NCBI RefSeq assembly: GCF_013297935.1 | Contig: NZ_JAAFIX010000002.1 | Span: forward strand, 248,001 to 312,000 | Direction: 5' to 3' | Length of the DNA stretch: 64,000 nucleotides | From: Rhodoferax sp. | GTDB lineage: Bacteria; Pseudomonadota; Gammaproteobacteria; Burkholderiales; Burkholderiaceae_C | Shown here: in pieces, positions 48,600 to 57,751 of the stretch | How positions within the stretch are numbered: the first letter of the stretch is position 1 | Layout: each line of letters begins with the position of its first letter | Translations under genes and position numbers: made by a program | Notes under the pieces: generated by a model | Database searches by the model: none | Seen by the model: the letters and a program-made list of their open reading frames with translations, nothing else | Told to the model about the DNA's origin: nothing

Positions 48600-50032
48600 C
48601 TGCCACAGACACTTTGGGCGGCACCCTGCGCGCTACCCTGCGCACCCTGGTGGGCGACGCCCATGTACTCACCGAAGGCGACCTCACCGCCTATGAGCAA
48701 GACTGGCGCAAACGCGAGCGCGGCCGCGCCTTGGCCGTGGTGCGCCCCGGCAGCACCGACGAAGTAGCCGCCGTGGTGAAAGCCTGCGCCGCAGCCGGGG
48801 TGAGCCTGGTACCGCAGGGCGGCAACACCGGCATGGTGGTGGGCTCCATTCCCGACGCGTCAGGCACCCAGGTGCTGCTGAGCCTGCAGCGGCTGAACCG
48901 CATCCGCGCCATTGACGCGGCCAACCTCACCGTGACTGTGGAAGCCGGCTGCGTGTTGCAGACCCTGCAAGAGGCGTGTGAAAAAGAAGGCTTTTTGTTC
49001 CCCCTGAGCCTGGCCGCCGAGGGCAGCTGCACCATTGGCGGCAACCTGGCCACCAACGCGGGCGGCACGCAGGTGGTGCGCTACGGCAACACCCGCGAGC
49101 TGTGCCTGGGCCTGGAAGTGGTCACCGCGCAGGGCGAGGTGTGGAGCGGCCTGACCGGCCTGCGCAAAGACAACACCGGCTACGACCTGCGCCACCTGTT
49201 CATTGGCTCCGAGGGCACGCTGGGCGTGATCACCGCGGCCACGCTGCGCATGTACCCGCTGCCCGCCTCGCAGCTCACCGCCTTTGCCGCCGTGCCCTCG
49301 CTGGACGCGGCGGTGCAGCTGCTGGGCCTAGCCCACCAACACCTGAACGCGGGCCTGACCGGCTTTGAGGTGATGGGCGACTTTGCATTGGGCTTGGTGC
49401 GCAAGCACTTTCCGCAGCAGAACGTGCCGTTTGGTGGAGTGTCGCCTTACTGCGTGGTGTTGGAGAACTCCGACCACGAGTCGGAGAGCCATGCCCGCGC
49501 GCAATTCGAGCGCCTGCTGGAAGCTGCCTTAGAGCAAGGCTGCGTGCTCGACGCTGTGGTGGCCGAGAACATTGCCCAGGCCCGCGCGCTGTGGCATATC
49601 CGCGAGAGCATTCCGCTGGCGCAGGCGCAAGAGGGCCTGAACATCAAGCACGACATCTCCATTGCCGTGTCGCGCATTCCGGCCTTTGTGACGGAGACCG
49701 ATGCGCTGCTGGAGCAGCATTTCCCCGGCGCGCGGCTGGTCAACTACGGCCACTTGGGTGACGGCAACCTGCACTACAACGTGCAGGCCCCGGACGGTGC
49801 CGATGCCGAAGCCTTTTTGCGCGACCAAGAGGGCCCGATCAACGCGCTGGTGTACGAGGTGGTGGACCGGTACAACGGATCCATCTCCGCGGAGCATGGC
49901 ATCGGCAGCTTGAAGCGCGAGAAGCTGGCGCACCACAAATCGCCCGTGGCACTGAACGCCATGCGCGCCATCAAGGGTGCGCTGGACCCGCACAACCTGC
50001 TCAACCCCGGCCGGGTGCTATCAATAGAGTAG
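48596..50032 (+). CDS. FAD-linked oxidase, GlcD/D-2-hydroxyacid dehydrogenase family
   Basis: The 478-residue flavoprotein has an N-terminal FAD_binding_4 domain (VPQGGNTGMVVGS, SLAAEGSCTIGGNLATNAGG) and a C-terminal FAD-oxidase domain ending YGHLGDGNLHYNV, SAEHGIGSLKREKL and NPGRVL. It oxidises a D-2-hydroxyacid such as D-lactate, glycolate or D-2-hydroxyglutarate; which one is not readable. It is coupled to DUF2069 by ATGA. The last four residues (LSIE) and the TAG stop are supplied by repeat copy F. Confidence 0.9.
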   Translation: MTATDTLGGTLRATLRTLVGDAHVLTEGDLTAYEQDWRKRERGRALAVVRPGSTDEVAAVVKACAAAGVSLVPQGGNTGMVVGSIPDASGTQVLLSLQRLNRIRAIDAANLTVTVEAGCVLQTLQEACEKEGFLFPLSLAAEGSCTIGGNLATNAGGTQVVRYGNTRELCLGLEVVTAQGEVWSGLTGLRKDNTGYDLRHLFIGSEGTLGVITAATLRMYPLPASQLTAFAAVPSLDAAVQLLGLAHQHLNAGLTGFEVMGDFALGLVRKHFPQQNVPFGGVSPYCVVLENSDHESESHARAQFERLLEAALEQGCVLDAVVAENIAQARALWHIRESIPLAQAQEGLNIKHDISIAVSRIPAFVTETDALLEQHFPGARLVNYGHLGDGNLHYNVQAPDGADAEAFLRDQEGPINALVYEVVDRYNGSISAEHGIGSLKREKLAHHKSPVALNAMRAIKGALDPHNLLNPGRVLSIE

Positions 50033-50080
50033 CTGCTCGCGCATATTCTTCGAGGGCTAGAGCACTATTTGGCACTTAAA
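50017..50080 (+). repeat. Interspersed palindromic repeat, copy F
   Basis: A full plus-orientation copy (GCTATCAATAGAGTAGCTGCTCGCGCATA, GAGGGCTAGAGC, ending GGCACTTAAA). The stop codon of the FAD-linked oxidase (TAG, 50030-50032) lies inside it. It also occupies most of the space before the MFS gene. Confidence 0.88.
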
Positions 50081-50119
50081 CCTCCCTCGCTACCACCCAC
50101 CCGCGTTCAGGAGCCCACC

Positions 50120-51277
50120 GTGGCGCACCTCATTCTTCTGGGCATTGTGTATGTGTCCTTTATCAGCCTGGGCCTGCCGGACGGCATTCTGGGCGTGGCC
50201 TGGCCGGCCATCCGGGCCGACATGGGCCAGCCGCTGGCGGCGGTGGGTGCTATCACCATCACCATGACCATTTGCTCGGCCACCGCGAGCTACTTCGCCG
50301 GGGCTATTGCCAAGCGCATGGGCACCGGCGCGGTGGTGGCGGCCAGTTGCTTGATGACAGCGCTGGCCTTGCTCGGCTTCTCGGTGGCACCCTCCTTCGG
50401 TTGGCTGGTCGCGCTGGCGGTGCCGCTGGGCTTGGGTGCCGGCGCGGTAGACGCCAGCCTGAACCACTTTGTGGCGGCGCATTACTCCTCGCGCCATATG
50501 AACTGGCTGCACGGTTTCTGGGGTGTGGGCGCCACCACTGGCCCGCTGATCATGGGCCTGGCGCTGGCCAGCAGCGGCGGCTGGGCACTGGGGGTGCGCA
50601 GCATCGGGCTGATGCAGCTGGCCTTGGCCGTGGTGCTGTTTGCCACGCTGGCCCTCTGGGCCAAAGAACACTCCAAACCGCCTGCCGGGGAAAGTGCCCA
50701 CGGTGCTGCCGCCTTCAAGCCGGTGCGCCCGCTGGCCACCTGGCTGGCGCCTACGCTGTTTTTGTTGTACGTGGCCGCCGAAATGGGCACCGGCCTGTGG
50801 GCTGCCAGCATTCTGGTCAGTGACCGGGGCCTGCCACAGGCTCAGGCGGGCGTTTGGGTGTCGGTGTACTTTGGGTCTATCACTGCGGGGCGCTTTGCCG
50901 TGGGCCTGGTGGCCGACCGGCTGGGCAACCGGCGCTTGGTGCGCCTGGGTATTGCCGTGGCAGCGCTGGGCGCTTTGGTGTTTGCCCTGCCGGGCGTGTT
51001 CGGCAGCGCGGCCAGCTTCGGGCTGGTGCTGATGGGCCTGGGCTGCGCGCCGGTGTTTCCGTCGCTCATGCACGAAACAGCGCGCCGCTTTCCTGAGGAT
51101 GTAGCGCGCACCGTGATCGGGCGGCAAATGAGCTTTGCCTATGCCGGTGGCTCGGTCATTCCGGCGGCCTTCGGGCTGCTGGCTACCTGGGTAGGGCTGG
51201 GCGCAGTCATGCCGGTGGTGGTGGTGCTCTTGCTAGCGCTACTGGCCGCGGCCGCAGCGCTGGACCGCATCACCTGA
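50120..51277 (+). CDS. MFS transporter
   Basis: The protein of about 385 residues has twelve hydrophobic segments with the MFS loop motifs (ADMGQPLAAVG near TM1-2, VADRLGNRRLVRLG between TM8 and TM9). The opening LGIVYVSFISLGLPDGILGVAWP resembles the FucP/sugar-type MFS branch. The substrate is unknown. GTG 50120 is chosen because CAGGAG lies 6 nt upstream; the longer frame begins inside repeat copy F and is less likely. Confidence 0.85.
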   Translation: MAHLILLGIVYVSFISLGLPDGILGVAWPAIRADMGQPLAAVGAITITMTICSATASYFAGAIAKRMGTGAVVAASCLMTALALLGFSVAPSFGWLVALAVPLGLGAGAVDASLNHFVAAHYSSRHMNWLHGFWGVGATTGPLIMGLALASSGGWALGVRSIGLMQLALAVVLFATLALWAKEHSKPPAGESAHGAAAFKPVRPLATWLAPTLFLLYVAAEMGTGLWAASILVSDRGLPQAQAGVWVSVYFGSITAGRFAVGLVADRLGNRRLVRLGIAVAALGALVFALPGVFGSAASFGLVLMGLGCAPVFPSLMHETARRFPEDVARTVIGRQMSFAYAGGSVIPAAFGLLATWVGLGAVMPVVVVLLLALLAAAAALDRIT

Positions 51278-51292
51278 CGCGGCCCACGCCTC

Positions 51293-52633
51293 TCAGGTGC
51301 GGGCCAGTTTGCGCGCGAGCTGCTCCAGGCGGGCTTGGTAGGCCACGGCATCAAACGGGCGGCGGGTGCTGCCGCTGTCTGCCGCCGCTTGCGCCACGCG
51401 CAAAGACACTGCTTGCAGCAAACGCTTGTCGAGCAGCGTGGGCAGGAGCTTGTCTTTGCCGAAGGCGCTGTCATCACGGGCCAGATCGGCCAGCGCCCAG
51501 ACGGCGGCTTGCTTCATGGCTTCGTTGATCTGGGGGGCGCCCACGTCCAGCGCCGCGCGGAACAGATAGGGAAAGCACAGCGCGTTGTTCACCTGGTTGG
51601 GGTAATCCGAGCGCCCGGTGGCAGTGATGGCATCGGCCGCAGCCGCCATCACCAGCTCAGGGCGGATTTCAGGCTCGGGATTGGCCAGCGCAAACACCAC
51701 CGGCTTAGCGGCCATGCTGCGCACCATGTCCTGGCTGACCACGCCGGGGCCCGAGAGGCCCAAGAACACGTCGGCACCGGCCAGCGCATCGGCCAGGGTG
51801 CGAGCGGCGGTGTCGCGGGCCCAAGCGGCTTTTTCGCCGTCGTCGCCCTTGGCACCACGGCCCATGTAAATCACGCCCTTGGAGTCACACACGGTGATGT
51901 TGGATTTTTGCGCGCCCAAGCTAACCAGCAGCTCCAGGCAGGCGTTGGCGGCCGCACCGGCGCCGTTGCACACCAGCGTGGCGGTTTCCAGCGCCTTGCC
52001 CTGCAAGCGCAGGGCGTTAATCAGCCCTGCGGCCACCACGATGGCGGTGCCGTGCTGGTCGTCATGGAACACGGGAATCGACAAACGGGCGCGCAGCGCG
52101 CGCTCGATTTCAAAGCACTCGGGCGCCTTGATGTCTTCGAGGTTGATGCCGCCGAAGGTGGGGTGCAGGCTGGCAATGGTGTCGATGAGCTTTTTGGGGT
52201 CGGTCTCGTCAATCTCAATGTCAAACGCATCAATGCCGGCAAAGCGCTTGAACAGCACCGCCTTACCTTCCATCACCGGCTTGCCCGCCAGCGCACCAAT
52301 ATTGCCCAGCCCCAGCACCGCGGTGCCGTTGGTGATGACGGCCACCAGGTTGCCCTTGGCGGTGTACTGATAAGCCAGCTCGGGGTCGCGCTCGATCTCC
52401 AGGCAGGGCACGGCCACACCGGGCGAGTAGGCCAGCGACAGGTCGTCCTGGCTGCCTACGGGCTTGGTGACGTGGATTTCGATCTTGCCGCCGATGTCGT
52501 CCGAATCCCGGGCGCGGTGGTAGGCCAGAGCGGCCTCGTGCAAATTAAACGCACCGTCCGCCGCCAGGCGTTGTTGCTGTTGCTCGGAGCCCGCTGCGGA
52601 AGGGGCGGCCATCTGGGTTTCGGTGGAGGACAT
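51293..52633 (-). CDS. NADP-type malic enzyme (malate dehydrogenase, oxaloacetate-decarboxylating)
   Basis: The protein of about 446 residues decarboxylates malate to pyruvate. The malic N-domain shows LAYSPGVAVPCLEI, LAVITNGTAVLGLGNIGALAGKPVMEGKA (split here) and HDDQHGTA. The NAD(P)-binding domain shows GAGAAANACLELL. It lacks the C-terminal phosphotransacetylase domain of MaeB-type fusions, so it is the short form. ATG 52633 (MSSTETQM) is chosen; the frame continues 46 codons upstream without support. It is divergent from thyA and converges with the MFS gene. Confidence 0.9.
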   Translation of the reverse strand: MSSTETQMAAPSAAGSEQQQQRLAADGAFNLHEAALAYHRARDSDDIGGKIEIHVTKPVGSQDDLSLAYSPGVAVPCLEIERDPELAYQYTAKGNLVAVITNGTAVLGLGNIGALAGKPVMEGKAVLFKRFAGIDAFDIEIDETDPKKLIDTIASLHPTFGGINLEDIKAPECFEIERALRARLSIPVFHDDQHGTAIVVAAGLINALRLQGKALETATLVCNGAGAAANACLELLVSLGAQKSNITVCDSKGVIYMGRGAKGDDGEKAAWARDTAARTLADALAGADVFLGLSGPGVVSQDMVRSMAAKPVVFALANPEPEIRPELVMAAAADAITATGRSDYPNQVNNALCFPYLFRAALDVGAPQINEAMKQAAVWALADLARDDSAFGKDKLLPTLLDKRLLQAVSLRVAQAAADSGSTRRPFDAVAYQARLEQLARKLART

Positions 52634-52784
52634 GCAAGCAGCGCTCGGGGCGCGGTAGAAGTAGGCCGTGAGAGGCGGAGCGGCAGATTCTGCGCGTGTT
52701 GCCCGCCACCGGCTAGCAAAACCTGCGCAAATTCCATGCGGAAATGTCTTGGGCATATGCAGCACACGCATACCCGCCCCGCCC

Positions 52785-52790
52785 TACAAT
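52785..52790 (+). promoter_or_regulatory. -10 element of thyA
   Basis: TACAAT ends 7 bp before the thyA ATG, so transcription would start at or next to the start codon. No ribosome-binding site is visible and no -35 is convincing. A leaderless mRNA is likely. Confidence 0.5.
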
Positions 52791-52797
52791 TTCGGCC

Positions 52798-53646
52798 ATG
52801 ACCAGCCCTACTCCCCAGCGCCCCGTGCGCAGCCAGTACGAAGATTTCATGCGCCATGTGCACACCACCGGCGTGTTCAAGGCGGACCGCACCGGCACCG
52901 GCACGAAAAGCGTGTTCGGCTACCAGATGCGCTTTGACCTCAACGAAGGTTTCCCGCTGGTCACCAGCAAAAAGGTGCACCTGCGCAGCATCATCCAGGA
53001 GCTGCTGTGGTTCCTGACCGGCTCTGCCAACAACAACTGGCTCAAAGAGCGCGGTGTCACCATCTGGGACGAATGGGCCAACCCCGAAACCGGCGACCTG
53101 GGCCCGGTCTACGGCGTGCAGTGGCGCAGCTGGCCCACACCGGACGGCGGTCACATTGACCAGATTGCCGATGTCATCAAAACCCTCAAGACCAACCCCG
53201 ACAGCCGCCGCATCATCGTGAGCGCCTGGAACGTGGCCGAGCTCTCCAAGATGGCGCTCATGCCTTGCCACGCGTTCTTCCAGTTCTATGTGGCCCCGCC
53301 CGAAACCGAGGGCGGGCGCGGCAAACTGAGCTGCCAGCTCTACCAGCGCAGTGCCGACATCTTTTTGGGCGTGCCTTTCAACATCGCCAGCTACGCCCTG
53401 CTCACCCATATGGTGGCCCAGCAGTGCGACCTGGACGTGGGCGACTTCATCTGGACCGGTGGCGACTGCCACATCTACAGCAACCACACCGAGCAGGTGG
53501 AGCTGCAGCTGAGCCGCGCGCCCATGGCCTACCCCACCCTGCACATCAAGCGCAAGCCCGAGAGCATTTTCGATTACCAGTTTGAAGACTTTGAGGTGCA
53601 GGGCTACGAGTGCCACCCCGCTATCAAGGCACCGGTGGCGGTGTGA
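52798..53646 (+). CDS. thyA: Thymidylate synthase
   Basis: The enzyme methylates dUMP to dTMP with methylene-tetrahydrofolate. The 282-residue protein has the active-site Cys in [11 protein letters not shown] (near residue 159), [11 protein letters not shown] near residue 26, [12 protein letters not shown] and the late [18 protein letters not shown] 52798 gives MTSPTPQR; the longer frame upstream is rejected. It overlaps folA by 1 bp (TGATG), so dTMP synthesis and the dihydrofolate it produces are handled by coupled genes. Confidence 0.97.
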   Translation: MTSPTPQRPVRSQYEDFMRHVHTTGVFKADRTGTGTKSVFGYQMRFDLNEGFPLVTSKKVHLRSIIQELLWFLTGSANNNWLKERGVTIWDEWANPETGDLGPVYGVQWRSWPTPDGGHIDQIADVIKTLKTNPDSRRIIVSAWNVAELSKMALMPCHAFFQFYVAPPETEGGRGKLSCQLYQRSADIFLGVPFNIASYALLTHMVAQQCDLDVGDFIWTGGDCHIYSNHTEQVELQLSRAPMAYPTLHIKRKPESIFDYQFEDFEVQGYECHPAIKAPVAV

Positions 53647-54170
53647 TGGCAGGCACAATGAGCACGATCACCCCACGCCCCCGCCTCCACCTGATTTACG
53701 CCCGCGCCGCCAACGGCGTGATCGGCGTCAATGGCACCCTGCCCTGGCACCTGCCCGAAGACTTGGCCCACTTCAAGCGGACCACGCTGGGCTGCCCGGT
53801 CATCATGGGCCGCAAGACCTGGGACTCGCTGCCCCCCAAATTCCGCCCCCTGCCCGGCCGCGCCAATATCGTGGTGACCCGGCAGACAGATTGGAACGAA
53901 AATGGCGCTCAGCCCGCAGCTGATCTGCGCGAGGCGCTACAACTTTGTGAGCAGGCTGCCGACGTGTGGGTGATTGGCGGCGCCCAGCTCTACACCCTGG
54001 CCGAGCCACTGGCCACCACCGCCGTGGTGACCGACATTGAAAAAGACTTTGAAGGCGACGCCTACGCGCCCACCCTGGGCGCAGCGTGGCACGAGACAGC
54101 CCGCGAGCGCCATGTAGCCGCCAGTGGGCTGCCCTTCAGCTTTGTGACCTACACCCGTACTGCACCATGA
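53646..54170 (+). CDS. folA: Dihydrofolate reductase
   Basis: DHFR reduces dihydrofolate to tetrahydrofolate with NADPH and is the trimethoprim target. The 174-residue protein shows IYARAANGVIGVNGTLPWHLPEDLAHFK (catalytic acidic residue and WHL), VIMGRKTW and VWVIGGAQLY. ATG 53646 overlaps the thyA stop; the ATG at 53658 is an alternative. It overlaps xth by 4 bp (ATGA). Confidence 0.95.
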   Translation: MAGTMSTITPRPRLHLIYARAANGVIGVNGTLPWHLPEDLAHFKRTTLGCPVIMGRKTWDSLPPKFRPLPGRANIVVTRQTDWNENGAQPAADLREALQLCEQAADVWVIGGAQLYTLAEPLATTAVVTDIEKDFEGDAYAPTLGAAWHETARERHVAASGLPFSFVTYTRTAP

Positions 54171-54940
54171 AACTCGCTACCTGGAACGTCAACTCGTTGG
54201 GCGTGCGCCTCCCCCAAGTCTTGGACTGGCTGGCCGCCAATCCTGTCGATGTGCTGGCCCTGCAAGAGCTCAAGCTCACCGACGACAAATTCCCCGCCGA
54301 TGCGTTTGAAGCCATCGGCTACCACGCACAATGGTTCGGCCAGAAGACCTACAACGGCGTGGCCTTGCTCTCGCGCACACCCGCCAGCGATGTCATTAAA
54401 AACATTCCCGGCTTCGAAGACGACATGTCCCGCGTGATCACCGGCACCGTGGACGGAGTCCGCGTCATTGGCGCCTACTTTCCCAACGGGCAGGAGCCCG
54501 GCAGCGACAAGTTTGAGTACAAGATGGAGTGGCTCACCGCCCTGCGCCGCTGGGTGAAAGACGAGCTGGCAGCCCACCCGAACCTGGTGCTCATGGGCGA
54601 CTACAACATCACCTTTGATGACGACGATGTCTGGGACCCGGAGGGGTTGTTCGAATCCATTCACTGCACGGAGGAAGAGCGCTACCACCTGCGCGCCCTC
54701 ATCGCGCTGGGCCTGACCGACAGCCACCGCCTGTTCCCCCACCCGCCCAAAACCTTCAGCTGGTGGGACTACCGTGACGCGGGCTTTCGCCGCAACCGCG
54801 GGCTGCGCATTGACCACATTCTGGTGAGCAACGCGCTCAAGCCCCGGGTCACCGCTTGCGAAGTCGACAAGACCCCGCGCAAGAACGAGCGCCCGAGCGA
54901 CCACGCGCCGGTAGTGGTGGACATCAGCGCTGCCGGCTAA
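54167..54940 (+). CDS. xth: Exodeoxyribonuclease III
   Basis: This AP endonuclease and 3'-5' exonuclease of base-excision repair has 257 residues. The exonuclease-endonuclease-phosphatase motifs are present: KLATWNVNSLGVRLPQ, LALQELKL with the metal-binding Glu, GAYFPNG, LMGDYNI, and RIDHILVS with the late SDHAPV. It is coupled to folA by ATGA and followed by a strong terminator. The end of the thyA-folA-xth operon. Confidence 0.95.
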   Translation: MKLATWNVNSLGVRLPQVLDWLAANPVDVLALQELKLTDDKFPADAFEAIGYHAQWFGQKTYNGVALLSRTPASDVIKNIPGFEDDMSRVITGTVDGVRVIGAYFPNGQEPGSDKFEYKMEWLTALRRWVKDELAAHPNLVLMGDYNITFDDDDVWDPEGLFESIHCTEEERYHLRALIALGLTDSHRLFPHPPKTFSWWDYRDAGFRRNRGLRIDHILVSNALKPRVTACEVDKTPRKNERPSDHAPVVVDISAAG

Positions 54941-54957
54941 GCAAACTGCGCCCATAA

Positions 54958-54985
54958 AAAAAGCCGGCACATGTGCCGGCTTTTT
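54958..54985 (+). terminator. Intrinsic terminator after xth
   Basis: AAAAAGCCGGCACA / TGTGCCGGCTTTTT is a fully self-complementary 28-nt hairpin with flanking A and T runs, so it can act in both directions. Repeat copy G begins at the next base. Confidence 0.9.
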
Positions 54986-55049
54986 GCTATTAAATCAGGA
55001 GCTGCTTGCGCAATATTTACGTGGGCTAGCAGCACTTTTGACCTAAAAT
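54986..55049 (+). repeat. Interspersed palindromic repeat, copy G
   Basis: A full plus-orientation copy (GCTATTAAATCAGGAGCTGCTTGCGCA, GTGGGCTAGCAGCACTTTTGACCTAAAA). It fills the whole space between the xth terminator and the last base of the convergent ntrC gene. Confidence 0.88.
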
Positions 55050-56593
55050 TACTCCAAACCCAGCTCCTGAATTTTGCGGGTGATGGTGTTGCGGCCGATA
55101 CCCAGCTTTTGCGCAGCCTCGATGCGGCGGCCCTTGGTGTTGGCCAAGGCCGCCAGAATCAAGCGCGACTCAAACCTGCGGGTGAGCGTGTCCCACACTT
55201 CAGGCTGGCCAGAGCCCAACAAGGCCACGGCTTCTGTCTCCAGCTCGGCCTCCCAGCCCTCCAGCGGGCCGTGAGCCGCAGCGGCGCGCGCCAGCACATG
55301 CGACAGGTCTTCAGCTTCGTGCAAGGCCGGCACATGGGCATGCGGGTCCAGCGGCACATCTTTGAGCTGCGCCTCGGGGGCGGCGGTCAGCACCGGCTTC
55401 ACCAGCAAGGGCTCGCCGGACTCGGCGCGGCCTTGACTCACCTCGGGTGGCAGGTCTTTGCGCTCAATCACCTGGGCCGGCGCCATGACAGTGAGCCAGT
55501 GGCAAATGTTTTCCAGCTGGCGCACGTTGCCGGGAAAGCCGAAGCCCTCCAGCCAACCCAGCGCGGAGTCAGAAATCCGCTTGGGCTCCACGCCCAATTG
55601 TTTGGCGCTTTGCTGCAGGAAGTGGCGTGTCAACATCGACACGTCTTCCTTGCGCTCGCGCAGCGCAGGCAGGCGCAATCGGATCACGTTGAGGCGGTGG
55701 AACAAGTCTTCGCGGAACACACCGTCTTTGACGCGCTGCTCCAAGTTCTGGTGAGTAGCCGCAATCACGCGCACGTTCGATTTGACGGCGCTGTGGCCGC
55801 CCACGCGGTAAAAATGCCCGTCGCTCAAAACGCGTAGCAGGCGGGTCTGCAGCTCAAACGGCATGTCGCCGATTTCGTCCAGAAACAGCGTGCCGCCATC
55901 GGCCTGCTCAAAGCGGCCACGGCGCATGGTTTGCGCGCCGGTGAAAGCACCGCGTTCATGGCCGAAGAGTTCGCTCTCTAACAAGTCTTTGGGAATGGCA
56001 GCGGTGTTGATGGCCACAAACGGACCATCGGCGCGCGGGGAATGCTTGTGCAGCGCACGGGCCACCAGCTCTTTGCCGGAGCCGGATTCGCCGGTGATCA
56101 TGACCGTGACGTTGCTCTGGCTCAAGCGGCCGATGGCGCGGAACACGTCCTGCATGGCGGGCGCCTGGCCGAGCATTTCGGGGGACTCGGCCATGCGCTC
56201 TTCGGCGACTTCCTCACGCTGGCTTTCTTCCACAGCACGGCGGATCAACTCCACCGCTTTGGGCAGGTCAAACGGCTTGGGCAAATACTCAAACGCACCG
56301 CCTTGGAAGGCGCTGACCGCGCTGTCCAGGTCCGAAAACGCCGTCATGATGATGACGGGCAGGCCGGGGTGTTTGGCTTTGACTTTTTCGAGCAGGTCCA
56401 GGCCGGAGCCTCCGGGCATGCGGATATCGCTCACCAGGATTTGCGGGCCTTCGTCGTCTGCTGCGGTGCTCAGCGCAGTCAGGACATCGCGTGGATTGGA
56501 AAAGCTGCGTGTGGGCAAGTGCTCACGCAACAGCGCCTTCTCCAGCACGAAGCGGATGGACTGGTCATCATCTACGATCCAAATCGGCTTCAT
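55049..56593 (-). CDS. ntrC: Nitrogen regulation response regulator NtrC (NR(I))
   Basis: This sigma-54 activator is phosphorylated by NtrB under nitrogen limitation. The 514-residue protein has a receiver domain (WIVDDDQSIRFVLEKAL, phospho-Asp in VSDIRMPG near residue 57), an AAA+ domain with GESGSGKELVARA and the sigma-54 contact loop GAFTGA, and a Fis-type C-terminal HTH (GRNTITRKIQELGL). ATG 56593 (MKPIWIVDDD) is chosen; a GTG four codons upstream is also in frame. It lies 31 bp after ntrB. Its sites are seen upstream of glnA in this window. Confidence 0.96.
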   Translation of the reverse strand: MKPIWIVDDDQSIRFVLEKALLREHLPTRSFSNPRDVLTALSTAADDEGPQILVSDIRMPGGSGLDLLEKVKAKHPGLPVIIMTAFSDLDSAVSAFQGGAFEYLPKPFDLPKAVELIRRAVEESQREEVAEERMAESPEMLGQAPAMQDVFRAIGRLSQSNVTVMITGESGSGKELVARALHKHSPRADGPFVAINTAAIPKDLLESELFGHERGAFTGAQTMRRGRFEQADGGTLFLDEIGDMPFELQTRLLRVLSDGHFYRVGGHSAVKSNVRVIAATHQNLEQRVKDGVFREDLFHRLNVIRLRLPALRERKEDVSMLTRHFLQQSAKQLGVEPKRISDSALGWLEGFGFPGNVRQLENICHWLTVMAPAQVIERKDLPPEVSQGRAESGEPLLVKPVLTAAPEAQLKDVPLDPHAHVPALHEAEDLSHVLARAAAAHGPLEGWEAELETEAVALLGSGQPEVWDTLTRRFESRLILAALANTKGRRIEAAQKLGIGRNTITRKIQELGLE

Positions 56594-56624
56594 GTTGTGG
56601 GGCACCCTATGTTCTTTGTGTTTG

Positions 56625-57674
56625 TTACGGTAACGGAATCAAAATTTTGAAATCCGTGCGGCCCGGAACGCTATCGACTTCGATCATTCCGTGGTGTTGC
56701 TGGACAAAGGTTTGCGCCAATGTTAGCCCCAGGCCGGAGCCGCCTTCTCTGCCCGACACCAGCGGGTAAAAAATGCGGTCTCTGATCGAATCCGGTACGC
56801 CGGGTCCGTTGTCAATGACATGCAATTCCAATGCCAACCGATAACGCTGTTTACCAAAGGTGATTTGGCGAGTCACGCGGGTCTTGAATGTCACACAACC
56901 GTCACCCGCGGCAATTCGCTCAGCCAAGGCTTGGCAGGCATTGTGGGCAATGTTCAGCACGGTTTGGATGAGCTGCTCGCGGTCCCCCCGGAACTCGGGG
57001 ATCGAGGTGTCGTAGTCCCGCACCACGCGCAAGCCCTTGGGAAACTCGGCCAGAATGAGCGAGCGCACGCGCTCACACACCTCGTGGATATTGACATCGC
57101 CCACCAGATGCGGCCGCCGGTGCGGTGCCAGCAAGCGGTCCACCAGGCTTTGCAGGCGATCCGCCTCGTGGATGATGACCTGCGTGTACTCGGTGAGCTC
57201 GGGCGACTCCATCTCCATCTCTAGCAACTGCGCTGCACCCCGGATGCCTCCGAGCGGATTCTTGATTTCGTGCGCCAGGTTGCGAATGAGCTCTTTATTG
57301 GTCTGGGCCTGCTCGGCCAAGCGCTCCTCACGGTCCTGCCGGGTTTGCTGCTCTTGGGGCACCATTTCCACAATGATGTCGTTCGACGCTTCGGTGCGGG
57401 TCACGATCACATGGACCGGCATGGACTCCAGACCGGCACGTTTGAGCCAGGCGTCGTAGCGCAGTGCGGCAAAAGCGTTGTCGAGCGCGCCTTCCAAGGC
57501 GCTTTGGAGCTGCGCGGGCTCGGTAAACACTTCGGCGAAGTTGGAGCCGATGATGGTCCGGCGCGAGATGCCCAATGCGTCTTCCAACGCAGCATTAGAA
57601 AACTGTACCGAAGCGTCGGCCGTGACCACTGCCACGAGTGTGGCCAGCAGGTCGAATGAGTGGAATCGCTCCAT
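56625..57674 (-). CDS. ntrB: Nitrogen regulation sensor kinase NtrB (NR(II))
   Basis: This cytosolic histidine kinase/phosphatase is controlled by PII. The 349-residue protein has an N-terminal PAS region (FSNAALEDALGISRR), the phospho-His in RNLAHEIKNPLGG (near residue 135), and ATPase motifs NAHNACQAL-like, DNGPGVP and GREGGSGLGLTLA. There are no membrane segments, as expected. It pairs with ntrC just downstream. Confidence 0.95.
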   Translation of the reverse strand: MERFHSFDLLATLVAVVTADASVQFSNAALEDALGISRRTIIGSNFAEVFTEPAQLQSALEGALDNAFAALRYDAWLKRAGLESMPVHVIVTRTEASNDIIVEMVPQEQQTRQDREERLAEQAQTNKELIRNLAHEIKNPLGGIRGAAQLLEMEMESPELTEYTQVIIHEADRLQSLVDRLLAPHRRPHLVGDVNIHEVCERVRSLILAEFPKGLRVVRDYDTSIPEFRGDREQLIQTVLNIAHNACQALAERIAAGDGCVTFKTRVTRQITFGKQRYRLALELHVIDNGPGVPDSIRDRIFYPLVSGREGGSGLGLTLAQTFVQQHHGMIEVDSVPGRTDFKILIPLP

Positions 57675-57751
57675 GGGGCTTGTCCGCGGAAAAAATGAGT
57701 TACGAACCGGGCCCGTGGCACCGCCGGTGGCGGCACGCGCCGAGCCGGACT

